Of a stretch of DNA of 11,254 nt, positions 1-5,889 are shown in pieces. Location of the stretch: NCBI GenBank assembly GCA_001725215.1, contig MEFT01000106.1, positions 1 to 11,254 on the forward strand, in the 5' to 3' direction. The notes below the pieces were generated by a model. It saw nothing but the letters and a program-made list of their open reading frames with translations. It had not been told where the DNA came from and made no database searches. Numbering within the stretch: position 1 is the first letter of the stretch; every line of letters begins with the position of its first letter. Both the position numbers and the translations under genes were made by a program. This DNA is from Clostridium sp. SCN 57-10. Its GTDB lineage: Bacteria > Bacillota > Clostridia > Oscillospirales > Butyricicoccaceae.

Positions 1-456
1 GAAAAAGCTTTCACGCTGCATGCCCTTGAGGCCCGAAATGCGCGCCACGTCGGTCATTTCATCCACCGAAACGGGGTCGACGAAAAAGGCGGGCAGCCCC
101 GCGGGATCTGCGATGGCGCGCGCAAGCAGCACGCCGAGGTTCGACGCATGCTCCCCGTACGGCGGGTTGCGCGCGTCGTCAAGCGCGCGATCGGTCACGC
201 GATAAGTGCCGGAGGGGATGTGCCGCAGCAACCCGCCCCGCGCACAGACGGCGGAGAAGTCGGCGGTGGTATATCCCGCCTGGGCGACTGCGTCCGAAAT
301 CATCTGAAGCCGGTATGCAAACTGGTCGACGATATGCTCGAACGGTGCGAGCTCGTCGGCGGGATGGTCTATGTTCTTTTTGAATACCTCCCGGTCTTCC
401 TCGAATACCGAAATTTTGGTGGAGGTGGCGCCGGGATTGATGATAAGAAGCCGCAT
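1..456 (-). CDS. buk: Butyrate kinase, N-terminal part (cut by left edge)
   Basis: Butyrate kinase catalyses butyryl phosphate + ADP to butyrate + ATP, the last step of the Ptb-Buk butyrate pathway in the cytoplasm, and belongs to the acetokinase/ASKHA fold. The 152 visible residues begin MRLLIINPGATSTKISVF, the family's phosphate-binding N-terminus (NPG-TSTK at about 7-14). ARGGLLR at about 80-86, NPPYGEHASNLG at about 105-116 and the FVDPVSVDEMTDVARISGL region near the edge are also typical of Buk. Family members are about 355 residues, so a little under half is present. The ATG at 454-456 is preceded by AAGGAG at good spacing. A promoter and operator candidate lie upstream at 473-542. A branched-chain fatty acid kinase of the same family is the main alternative; the 2-oxoacid or ptb partner genes that would separate them lie outside the window. 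Confidence 0.93.
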   Translation of the reverse strand, partial: MRLLIINPGATSTKISVFEEDREVFKKNIDHPADELAPFEHIVDQFAYRLQMISDAVAQAGYTTADFSAVCARGGLLRHIPSGTYRVTDRALDDARNPPYGEHASNLGVLLARAIADPAGLPAFFVDPVSVDEMTDVARISGLKGMQRESFF

Positions 457-472
457 GCTTTCTCCTTCTATT

Positions 473-509
473 CGTTCCGCTATATAGAACGATGTTCCGT
501 TTTCTATAT
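473..509. promoter_or_regulatory. Operator candidate at the buk start site
   Basis: Overlapping symmetric elements lie immediately downstream of the buk -10. ATATAGAA (482-489) and TTCTATAT (502-509) form a perfect 8-bp inverted repeat around 12 nt. GAAC-gat-GTTC (487-497) is a second palindrome inside it. CGTTC (473-477) pairs in inverted orientation with GAACG (487-491), and GTTCCG occurs twice exactly 20 bp apart (474-479 and 494-499), about two helical turns. Covering +1 would suit repression. GAAC/GTTC palindromes resemble operators of TetR-type regulators, but no regulator gene is visible, so the binding protein is unknown. Confidence 0.5.
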
Positions 510-513
510 GCTC

Positions 514-542
514 ATCGTAACGGATTTAACGTGAAAAGTCAA
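514..542 (-). promoter_or_regulatory. Sigma-A promoter of buk
   Basis: On the minus strand TTGACT (537-542) and TACGAT (514-519) are separated by exactly 17 nt. This is 5/6 and 5/6 agreement with the TTGACA/TATAAT consensus. The predicted start is near 507, giving a leader of about 50 nt before the buk ATG at 456. The leader ends in a good ribosome binding site. Confidence 0.8.
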
Positions 543-690
543 GGTACGAATACGCGAATTTCATCTCCACATTTTGTAGGAAATGACGTACAAAGCCTCG
601 GCGGCCAATCGCGCTTCCGGTTTTAGCACTGTCTTGTCTATGTTTTAATATTGTTCAAAAATAATGTGTAATTTGCTCATAATTGCGCGT

Positions 691-870
691 TATGATGAAA
701 ACAGTTCCAAGGAACGATGGCTGCAAGGCGAGCAAGACCGCTCGCGTATGCGTTTGCAGACAGATTCGGGCGATGCCCGCATACTTTTCCTTTCCAATTC
801 TCTCTTTTCATCCTTTTCCTTTCCTAACCCACAGACCAAGCCCCGCCGTTAACCCCAACGGCGGGGTTTT
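691..870 (+). ncRNA. Candidate small RNA (hairpin array plus CU-rich repeats)
   Basis: The 360 bases between the buk promoter and the fluoride promoter hold no credible protein gene. They do hold consecutive potential hairpins on the plus strand: GTTC/GAAC (704-715); CTGCAA (721-726) with TTGCAG (754-759), enclosing GCGAGC (728-733) with GCTCGC (740-745); and CGGGC-gat-GCCCG (767-779). A stretch of about 42 nt that is almost all pyrimidine (784-825) follows, carrying CTTTTCCTTTCC twice (784-795 and 813-824). A perfect terminator hairpin closes the unit at 841-870. Structured head, single-stranded CU repeats and terminator is a common small-RNA layout, and the repeat is complementary to purine-rich ribosome binding sites. 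The 5' end is uncertain: TATGAT at 691-696 could be a -10, but no good -35 is seen. It matches no RNA family I recognise. Confidence 0.35.
841..870 (+). terminator. Rho-independent terminator of the candidate small RNA
   Basis: CCCCGCCGTT (841-850) and AACGGCGGGG (857-866) form a perfect 10-bp GC-rich stem with a 6-nt loop, followed by TTTT (867-870). The U-tract is only on the plus strand, so it ends a rightward transcript. No rightward protein gene precedes it, which is the main argument for a non-coding transcript. It also shields the fluoride operon promoter 34 nt downstream from readthrough. Confidence 0.75.
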
Positions 871-903
871 GTCATGCCTGTATAGGCGTGCGCTTCGACG
901 TGC

Positions 904-932
904 TTGACAAAAGCCCCGATGCGGCGTATCAT
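904..932 (+). promoter_or_regulatory. Sigma-A promoter of the fluoride operon
   Basis: TTGACA (904-909), a perfect -35, is 17 nt from TATCAT (927-932), 5/6 of the -10 consensus. Transcription would start near 938-940, so the riboswitch aptamer begins at the very 5' end of the RNA. This rules out translation from an upstream ATG at 888 in the antiporter frame, which would lie before the start site. Confidence 0.85.
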
Positions 933-941
933 ACAAAGCAA

Positions 942-1000
942 GGGAATGAAGTTCTCCCGCGGGCGCTGCCCGAAACCGCTTTTGCTGATGACTTCTGCAA
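942..1000 (+). promoter_or_regulatory. Fluoride riboswitch (crcB motif) aptamer
   Basis: The sequence follows the fluoride aptamer element by element. GGGA (942-945) pairs with TCCC (955-958) as the pseudoknot around AUG (946-948). P1 is GAAGT (948-952) with ACTTC (991-995). AAAC (973-976) is the conserved joining segment, and a short P3, GC-TTTT-GC (978-985), leads into TGATG (986-990). Compared with the GGCGAUG...CGCC form I recall, the pseudoknot has compensating changes to GGGA/UCCC. An extra hairpin CGGGC-GCT-GCCCG (960-972) sits between pseudoknot and AAAC, where the family tolerates a variable stem. Oddities are the 2-bp P3 and CUGC rather than CUAC after P1. The class senses fluoride with Mg2+ and controls exporters; the antiporter downstream fits. 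Confidence 0.9.
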
Positions 1001-1026
1001 TTTGTGTTGCGGAGCCATCTTTTTTT
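987..1026 (+). terminator. Riboswitch-controlled terminator (expression platform)
   Basis: GATG (987-990) pairs with CATC (1016-1019), and TTCTGCAA (993-1000) pairs with TTGCGGAG (1007-1014, two G-U pairs). A small bulge joins the two stems, the loop is TTTGTG, and seven U residues (1020-1026) follow. The 5' arm uses 993-995, part of the 3' strand of aptamer P1. Aptamer and terminator therefore exclude each other: fluoride-stabilised P1 should prevent termination and switch the antiporter on. Confidence 0.8.
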
Positions 1027-1055
1027 ATGCCCGCAGCCCCGAAAGGATGTCTGTT

Positions 1056-2291
1056 ATGTTGCTCAGTCTTTCGCTTTTGCTGTCGCTCGGGTGGGTGCTT
1101 GGCGCGCTAGCCAAAAAAATCGGGCTTCCGCCGCTGTGCGGCATGCTCGCGTGCGGCGTTCTGCTCGGCCCGTTCGCGCTTGACCTGTTGTCTCCCGAGC
1201 TGCTTGCGCTTTCGCCCGTGCTGCGCCGCGTTGCGCTGCTCATCATCCTGATGCGCGCCGGGCTGGGGCTTGACCTCGACGCGCTGCGACGGGCGTCACG
1301 GCCCGCGCTTCTGATGTGCTTCGTGCCAGCCTGTTTTGAAATGCTCGGCGTAATACTGCTTGCGCCCCGCCTGCTTCATGTGAGCACGCTCGACGCGGCG
1401 CTCATCGGCGCGGCGCTTGCCGCCGTTTCTCCCGCCGTCGTCGTGCCGCGCATGCTGCGTCTCGATGCCGAGGGCTACGGCACGGCACGCGGCATTCCGC
1501 AGCTGATTATGGCGGGCGCCTCGGTGGACGACGTATTTGTCATCGTAGCATTCACCTCATTCACCGCGATGGCGCAGGGTGGCGCGGTGTCAGCCGCCGC
1601 GATCGTGCGTGCGCCTGTTTCCATCGTGCTCGGCATTATGCTTGGCATTGCGTGCGGCTATGGCGCGGCGCGCCTGCTGCGCGCGCCGTCGCTCTCCCCC
1701 GCCGCCAGAGCCATGCTGCTGCTTGCGCTCTGCTTTGCGCTCGTCGCGCTGGAGGACGCGTTGACCGGCCCCGTGGCCGTATCCGGCTTGCTTGCGATAA
1801 TGACGGCGGGCGCCGTTTTGCGGCGGCGCGACGGGGTGCTGGCCGCACAGCTTTCCGGCGCGTTTGAAGCCCTTTGGGTGCCCGCCGAGCTGCTGCTCTT
1901 TTCACTGGTCGGCGCGACGGTCGACGTGCGCTATGCAGCACTGGCAGGGGCTGCGAGCATCGCCGTCGTACTTGGCGCGCTGCTTTTCCGTGCCGTGGGC
2001 GTTCTGCTCTGCCTAACCGGCACCGCGCTGCACGCGCGCGAGCGGCTTTTCTGCGTCTTTGCCTATCTGCCCAAGGCCACGGTGCAGGCCGCCATCGGCG
2101 GCATTCCACTTGCGCTCGGGTTGCCATGCGGCAATGCGGTGCTCACGGCGGCCGTGCTCGCCATTTTGATTACGGCGCCCCTCGGCGCACTGCTCATCGA
2201 CCGCAGCTATCAAATGCTTTTGTCTCCTGTATCTGTTTGTGATATAATGGAGCCATCCTTCGATGTTGACGAAAGAGGAGAGGTACTATGA
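1056..2291 (+). CDS. CPA-type antiporter, probable fluoride exporter (CPA-F)
   Basis: Integral membrane cation:proton antiporter of 411 residues with about 11-13 hydrophobic segments. Family signatures are RAGLGLDLDAL (about 67-77), SPAVVVPRML (125-134), GASVDDVF with the paired membrane aspartates D158-D159, and YLPKATVQAAIGG (337-349). Antiporters of this superfamily under fluoride riboswitches form the CPA-F group, which expels fluoride; the riboswitch immediately upstream is why I prefer that role over Na+/H+ exchange. ATG 1056 is chosen because AAAGGA (1042-1047) lies 8 nt upstream. ATG 1047 falls within that ribosome binding site, and ATG 888 precedes the promoter. The last codons overlap the cupin start by 4 nt. 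The substrate is inferred from context. Confidence 0.88.
   Translation: MLLSLSLLLSLGWVLGALAKKIGLPPLCGMLACGVLLGPFALDLLSPELLALSPVLRRVALLIILMRAGLGLDLDALRRASRPALLMCFVPACFEMLGVILLAPRLLHVSTLDAALIGAALAAVSPAVVVPRMLRLDAEGYGTARGIPQLIMAGASVDDVFVIVAFTSFTAMAQGGAVSAAAIVRAPVSIVLGIMLGIACGYGAARLLRAPSLSPAARAMLLLALCFALVALEDALTGPVAVSGLLAIMTAGAVLRRRDGVLAAQLSGAFEALWVPAELLLFSLVGATVDVRYAALAGAASIAVVLGALLFRAVGVLLCLTGTALHARERLFCVFAYLPKATVQAAIGGIPLALGLPCGNAVLTAAVLAILITAPLGALLIDRSYQMLLSPVSVCDIMEPSFDVDERGEVL
2220..2248 (+). promoter_or_regulatory. Internal promoter for the cupin gene
   Basis: Near the 3' end of the antiporter gene, TTGTCT (2220-2225) lies 17 nt from a perfect TATAAT (2243-2248), which is preceded by TG one base away (extended -10, TGATATAAT). 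The start would be near 2255, about 33 nt before the cupin ATG. This would allow cupin expression without fluoride. It is a sequence match only; the -35 is 4/6. Confidence 0.6.
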
Positions 2292-2635
2292 TTCGGAAAG
2301 CGAAAGACATGCGCCTGCAAGAGCGCGAAAACCTGCGTGGCGGAGACGGCGTGATTCACACGCTTCATCTGGTAGAGCCTGCCGAAATGTTTGGCAAGGG
2401 AATCTTATGCTCCGTGATGACCGTCGACCCCGGTGCGTCGATCGGCGAGCATCCGCATGGGCCTGATGCCGAGCTTTATTACATGCTTGAGGGCGAGCTT
2501 TGCGTGCGCGATAACGGCGCGGAGCCTGTTGTCATGCAGGTGGGCGACGCAATGTGGACGTGTAACGGCGAAACGCACAGCGTGCGCAACGAAACCGACA
2601 AACCCGCGCGCATGATCGCGTTTGTATTGGCATAA
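2288..2635 (+). CDS. Small single-domain cupin protein
   Basis: A 115-residue cytoplasmic protein with a single cupin_2 beta-barrel. Both cupin motifs are complete. Motif 1 is G-x5-HxH-x4-E-x6-G, from GASIGEHPH to LEGE (about residues 50-70), with metal ligands H56, H58 and E63. Motif 2 is G-x5-xxG-x2-H-x3-N, GDAMWTCNGETHSVRN (about 84-99), with the fourth ligand H95; the usual proline of motif 2 is cysteine. It should bind a divalent metal; the reaction or ligand cannot be told from sequence. The ATG overlaps the antiporter stop (ATGA, 2288-2291), which indicates translational coupling, and GAGGAGAGG is just upstream. A promoter candidate inside the antiporter gene may give separate expression. 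Association with a fluoride operon is the notable point. Confidence 0.88.
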   Translation: MIRKAKDMRLQERENLRGGDGVIHTLHLVEPAEMFGKGILCSVMTVDPGASIGEHPHGPDAELYYMLEGELCVRDNGAEPVVMQVGDAMWTCNGETHSVRNETDKPARMIAFVLA

Positions 2636-2636
2636 C

Positions 2637-2670
2637 AAAAACCACCCGCTTCAATAAGCGGGTGGTTTTT
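2637..2670. terminator. Bidirectional terminator between cupin and degV
   Basis: ACCACCCGCTT (2641-2651) and AAGCGGGTGGT (2656-2666) form a perfect 11-bp stem with loop CAAT. It is flanked by AAAAA on the left (2637-2641) and TTTTT on the right (2666-2670). It begins 2 nt after the cupin stop and lies 14 nt from the convergent degV stop, so it should terminate both transcripts. Confidence 0.93.
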
Positions 2671-2684
2671 CATGTTATGTAAGC

Positions 2685-3554
2685 TTACAGCCTCTTCTTG
2701 CCCCAAAAGACCACGGCAAGTGTGCCCGGCCCGGCGTGCACCGCGATGGTGGGGGAGATCATGGTATATTCGATGTGCGCATCGGGTACCTGCGCACGCA
2801 GAATCTCTGCAAGCTGTTTTGCCTCGTCCAGGCAATCGCCATGCATGATGTAAACGGCTCTTTCGTCGGCGATGTATTCCGCCGTCAGCCGCGCCAGCTC
2901 TTCCATCGCGGCCCGGCGGCCCCGCTTTTTGCCAAGGGGCACAAGCCGCCCCTGCTCGTTGACATAAAGCACCGGCTTGATGCCGACCAATGTGCCGACG
3001 ACCGCCGCTGTCTTGCTCAGACGGCCGCCGCGATACAGATGGTTGAGATCATCTACGGTGAAAAAGTGGCAGACATTAAGCCGCCGCTCGGTCAACGCGG
3101 CAACAACCTCATCAATCCCCGCACCATTTTCGCGCATCTCCTGTGCGTAAATGGCGAGCAGCGCGTGTCCGCTTGAGGCAGAGAGCGAATCAAAGCACAT
3201 GAATTTACATGCCGGATACTTCTCGCTCAGTTCCGAAATAATGGTCATCGCCGTACCGTAAGTACCGGTCAGCCCCGAAGAAAAGCCGATGTAAAGCGCG
3301 TCCAAGCCCTTCTGTCCGCTCTCTTCAAAAAAGCGATAGATCTCTTCCTGCGAACCCTGCGCCGTCGAGGGCATGCCACCCGCACGGATGTATGCGTAAA
3401 TCTCCGCCTCCGGCATGTCTTTCCCAAAATTATCCCAAATTTCCTTGCCATCAATTACGGTCGCGTGCGGGAGATAAAATACATCCTTTCCCTTATGCCA
3501 TTCTTCCGGCAAGCTTGCCGTGCTGTCCACCATCATGGTAAAGCGGTATTCCAT
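2685..3554 (-). CDS. DegV family fatty-acid-binding protein (FakB-like)
   Basis: A 289-residue cytoplasmic protein of usual DegV length. These proteins bind a fatty acid; FakB members present it to the kinase FakA for phosphorylation and use in phospholipid synthesis. Family motifs appear in order: VDSTASL (9-15), STAQGS in place of the usual TSQPS (63-68), FSSGLTGTY (91-99), DSLSASSG (122-129), the FTVDDLNHLYRGGRLSK segment (165-181), KKRGRRAA near 209-216, and GPGTLAV (275-281) near the C-terminus. The start is the second of two nearby ATGs (3552-3554): AGGAGG is 7 nt from it but only 1 nt from the ATG at 3560. It stands alone between its promoter and a shared terminator. No fakA is visible, so the kinase partner is unknown. 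Confidence 0.92.
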   Translation of the reverse strand: MEYRFTMMVDSTASLPEEWHKGKDVFYLPHATVIDGKEIWDNFGKDMPEAEIYAYIRAGGMPSTAQGSQEEIYRFFEESGQKGLDALYIGFSSGLTGTYGTAMTIISELSEKYPACKFMCFDSLSASSGHALLAIYAQEMRENGAGIDEVVAALTERRLNVCHFFTVDDLNHLYRGGRLSKTAAVVGTLVGIKPVLYVNEQGRLVPLGKKRGRRAAMEELARLTAEYIADERAVYIMHGDCLDEAKQLAEILRAQVPDAHIEYTMISPTIAVHAGPGTLAVVFWGKKRL

Positions 3555-3595
3555 ATGCATTCCTCCTGTTCACGCTCCTTCCGGAGTTCGTGATC

Positions 3596-3624
3596 ATTTT
3601 ACCACACAATGCTCCGTAATACAA
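3596..3624 (-). promoter_or_regulatory. Probable degV promoter
   Basis: On the minus strand TAAAAT (3596-3601) is preceded by TGG, making an extended -10. TTGTAT (3619-3624) sits 17 nt upstream as a weak -35 (3/6). The start would be near 3589, leaving a leader of about 35 nt with AGGAGG. No terminator is seen between the diguanylate cyclase stop at 3662 and this site, so readthrough from upstream is also possible. Confidence 0.55.
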
Positions 3625-3661
3625 ACAAAACCGTTGCCCGATTAAATGTTTACATGCTCAC

Positions 3662-4999
3662 CTAAAGCTTTTTATCCCTTTTCTGCTGATACATCGCTCT
3701 ATCAGCCTGTTTAATCGCCTCATAAACCTCCTGCGCACTCCCAACCTGGCTGACACCGTAGGAGATCGTAATCGCAAACGGGAACGGGTTGCTCTCGCAA
3801 AGCCTATGGCTGACGCGGTCAAAAATTTTGTGCGCCTTTTCCACGTCAATACCGTCGAGCACGACGATAAACTCGTCGCCGCCAAAGCGGATGACAAAGT
3901 CTTTCTCACGCAGCGTGCCCTTCAGTGCCGCTACGATATATTGCAGCACATGGTCACCCGTTTCATGTCCGCAGGTGTCATTAATCTGCTTAAACTCGTC
4001 AACGTCGATCATCACGACGACCAGCTTGCCGTCTTGTGCCGACTGCTGAAGCCCCTTGACCCAATTTTCAAAGAAAACGCGGGTATAGGCACCGGTCAGC
4101 AAATCATAATTTGCGTATTTTTTATAAATATCTCTGCTGTTGCCCAGCTCGCGAATCGTACTGTTTGCTAACCGGGCAAGCGTACTGTGCAGCACGAAAA
4201 AAATGATGAGCAGTCCAATTGCAAAGCCCGCGATGCTGAAAAGCGATACGCGGCTGACACTTGCAAACACTTCGCCGGCCGATTTACAGACAAGAACGGT
4301 GTATGTATCGCTGATCGGCTTTGCCACGCATACATAAGCCTGCCCTTCTATCATATGCCGCTCATAAATATGCTCGGGTTCAATGTCGTGCAGCATGTCG
4401 CTTCCGCTTTCGACAACCGAAACCAGAAATCCATCCTGCGCCAATTCGCGCATCTGCTTCGAAATGTCGACGACGATCAGATCGTGAGCAATCAGGGCGT
4501 TTCGATACAAAACAGGCGAGTACACCACCATCCTCATGTCATTGCCGTCGACGACAAAACGATAGCCCACGTCAGTACTGCCCCAGAAGGGTCGCATATA
4601 GCTGTCATAGTCGATCACGCCGTTGCTGTACACCACGAGTGGTCGGTCGCCCACATAGCGAACAGCAAGCACCATATTCTCGATGATGTCTACCCCATCC
4701 TGATATTTGGGATAAGTGGCTGTCTGCAGCTCCTCCCAGCCTATGATGCCGCGGCTGTAATCCAAGATAAAATCGCGGATGGCAGTCCTACTTGACAGGC
4801 TCCGTGCGTTTGCGGTAAACCCGCTGATCAGCTCCGCCACAACCTGACGTTTCGATTCGGCAAGCAGCTTGTAGTTTTCCACAACCTGCCGATTCATCTC
4901 TCGCTGCATGGGTACGAAGGTCGTGCCGAACAACGCAAGTATTAATACGGAGATATAGACATAATACCTCTTTTTCAATTTTGAAATCAAAGCAGCCAT
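3662..4999 (-). CDS. Membrane-bound diguanylate cyclase (GGDEF)
   Basis: A 445-residue protein that should make c-di-GMP from two GTP. Order: a short basic N-terminus, a membrane segment at about 11-29, an extracytoplasmic sensor region at about 30-250 that looks CACHE-like by layout, a second membrane segment at about 251-271, a short linker, and a C-terminal GGDEF domain from about 296. The domain appears active: metal-binding Asp at about 332 in MIDVDEFKQIND, GHETGD, and intact GGDEF at 373-377. An RxxD inhibitory site (R364, D367) sits five residues before GGDEF, so product feedback is likely. The ATG at 4997-4999 is preferred because AGGAGG is 7 nt upstream; an in-frame GTG at 5005 is too close. 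Only 41 nt separate it from the upstream HD-GYP fragment, so the two are probably co-transcribed. Confidence 0.92.
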   Translation of the reverse strand: MAALISKLKKRYYVYISVLILALFGTTFVPMQREMNRQVVENYKLLAESKRQVVAELISGFTANARSLSSRTAIRDFILDYSRGIIGWEELQTATYPKYQDGVDIIENMVLAVRYVGDRPLVVYSNGVIDYDSYMRPFWGSTDVGYRFVVDGNDMRMVVYSPVLYRNALIAHDLIVVDISKQMRELAQDGFLVSVVESGSDMLHDIEPEHIYERHMIEGQAYVCVAKPISDTYTVLVCKSAGEVFASVSRVSLFSIAGFAIGLLIIFFVLHSTLARLANSTIRELGNSRDIYKKYANYDLLTGAYTRVFFENWVKGLQQSAQDGKLVVVMIDVDEFKQINDTCGHETGDHVLQYIVAALKGTLREKDFVIRFGGDEFIVVLDGIDVEKAHKIFDRVSHRLCESNPFPFAITISYGVSQVGSAQEVYEAIKQADRAMYQQKRDKKL

Positions 5000-5040
5000 C
5001 GGCACACCTCCTTTCCGTTCTCTTCACACAAGCAAGCAGC

Positions 5041-5889
5041 TTACTGCTGCGCGACGGCGGCTTCATCCATCAGTATTTCGGCAAAGACCGCCGCGATTGC
5101 AGGATCGAACTGGGTACCCGCATTCCCGACAATTTCTGCGATGGCCGCCTCATACCCGACTGCCTTACGGTAAATGCGGTCGTTGGTCATTGCGTCAAAG
5201 GCGTCGACAACCGCCAAAATGCGGCACGAAAGCGGGATTTCCTCCCCCTCCAGTCCACGCGGATAACCGCGGCCGTCCCACCGCTCGTGATGAGAAAGAA
5301 TGAGTTCCGCAACCATTGCGAGATCGGGTGTCGCCTGCGCGATACGATAGCCGATTTCGGCGTGGCGCTGCATTTCCTCCCATTCGTCAGGTGTCAGCCT
5401 GCCCGGTTTGAGCAGAATGTCGGGGTCAATGCTTACCTTTCCGATATCGTGCAGGACGGCAAGCAGAGAGAGCTGATTCATCTCCTCCGCCGACAGGCGC
5501 AGCCTTGCGCCGATCATACGGCAATAATGTTCCAGCCGCTCGCTGTGTTCTTCGGTCTCATAGCTTTTCTCATAGAGAGTCGCAAGCAGCGTATTGATCA
5601 CGGCGTTGCGGTAGCTTTTGCTGTCAAGCAGCTTTTGATGGTACATATACTCCTCGGCCTTGCGCAGTACCGATTCGATGCTTTCCTCCGGCCGCTCTTT
5701 GACGGCGCAACCGAACGAAATGCTCATGCGAAGACCGTGCATCTCGGCGCAAAGGTGCTCTTCTTTGATGTGGCGCACAATTTCCTCAGCCCGCTCAAGG
5801 TCGGTGCACGGCATGAAAATAACGACCTCGTCGCCGCCCCACCGCGCGATCATGTCCTCGGCCCGGCAATGCCGTGTGTCCGAACACAT
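5041..5889 (-). CDS. 3' fragment: GGDEF remainder plus HD-GYP domain
   Basis: This downstream frame of up to 282 residues carries the end of a GGDEF domain, with RAED as an intact inhibitory site and GGDEV at 18-22 instead of GGDEF. A complete HD-GYP phosphodiesterase domain follows: HDIGK at 147-151, K-x-GRLTPDEWEEMQRH (161-176), HHERWDGRGYP (200-210) with the GYP signature, GLEGEEIP and D229-A-FDAMT-DR. HD-GYP enzymes hydrolyse c-di-GMP to pGpG or GMP with a bi- or trinuclear metal site, and all expected ligands appear present. Separate translation is doubtful: the first in-frame ATG (5887-5889) lies inside the upstream frame and has no clear ribosome binding site. It is followed 41 nt later by the diguanylate cyclase gene. 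Confidence 0.8.
   Translation of the reverse strand: MCSDTRHCRAEDMIARWGGDEVVIFMPCTDLERAEEIVRHIKEEHLCAEMHGLRMSISFGCAVKERPEESIESVLRKAEEYMYHQKLLDSKSYRNAVINTLLATLYEKSYETEEHSERLEHYCRMIGARLRLSAEEMNQLSLLAVLHDIGKVSIDPDILLKPGRLTPDEWEEMQRHAEIGYRIAQATPDLAMVAELILSHHERWDGRGYPRGLEGEEIPLSCRILAVVDAFDAMTNDRIYRKAVGYEAAIAEIVGNAGTQFDPAIAAVFAEILMDEAAVAQQ

Noticed and set aside
148..534. 128-codon plus-strand frame opposite butyrate kinase
   Set aside because: It is antisense to buk, continues through the buk promoter and has no recognisable domain or ribosome binding site.
664..907. Two small plus-strand reading frames of 62 and 74 codons
   Set aside because: No ribosome binding site, no family resemblance, one ends inside the terminator stem and the other runs through it. 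The region looks like structured RNA.
888..1055. N-terminal extension of the antiporter from ATG 888
   Set aside because: This start lies upstream of the consensus promoter, and the segment is the riboswitch and its terminator read as protein. The 56 residues are not membrane-like, and a ribosome binding site fits ATG 1056.
1636..2127. 163-codon minus-strand frame opposite the antiporter
   Set aside because: Arginine- and alanine-rich low-complexity translation typical of the antisense of a GC-rich membrane protein gene.
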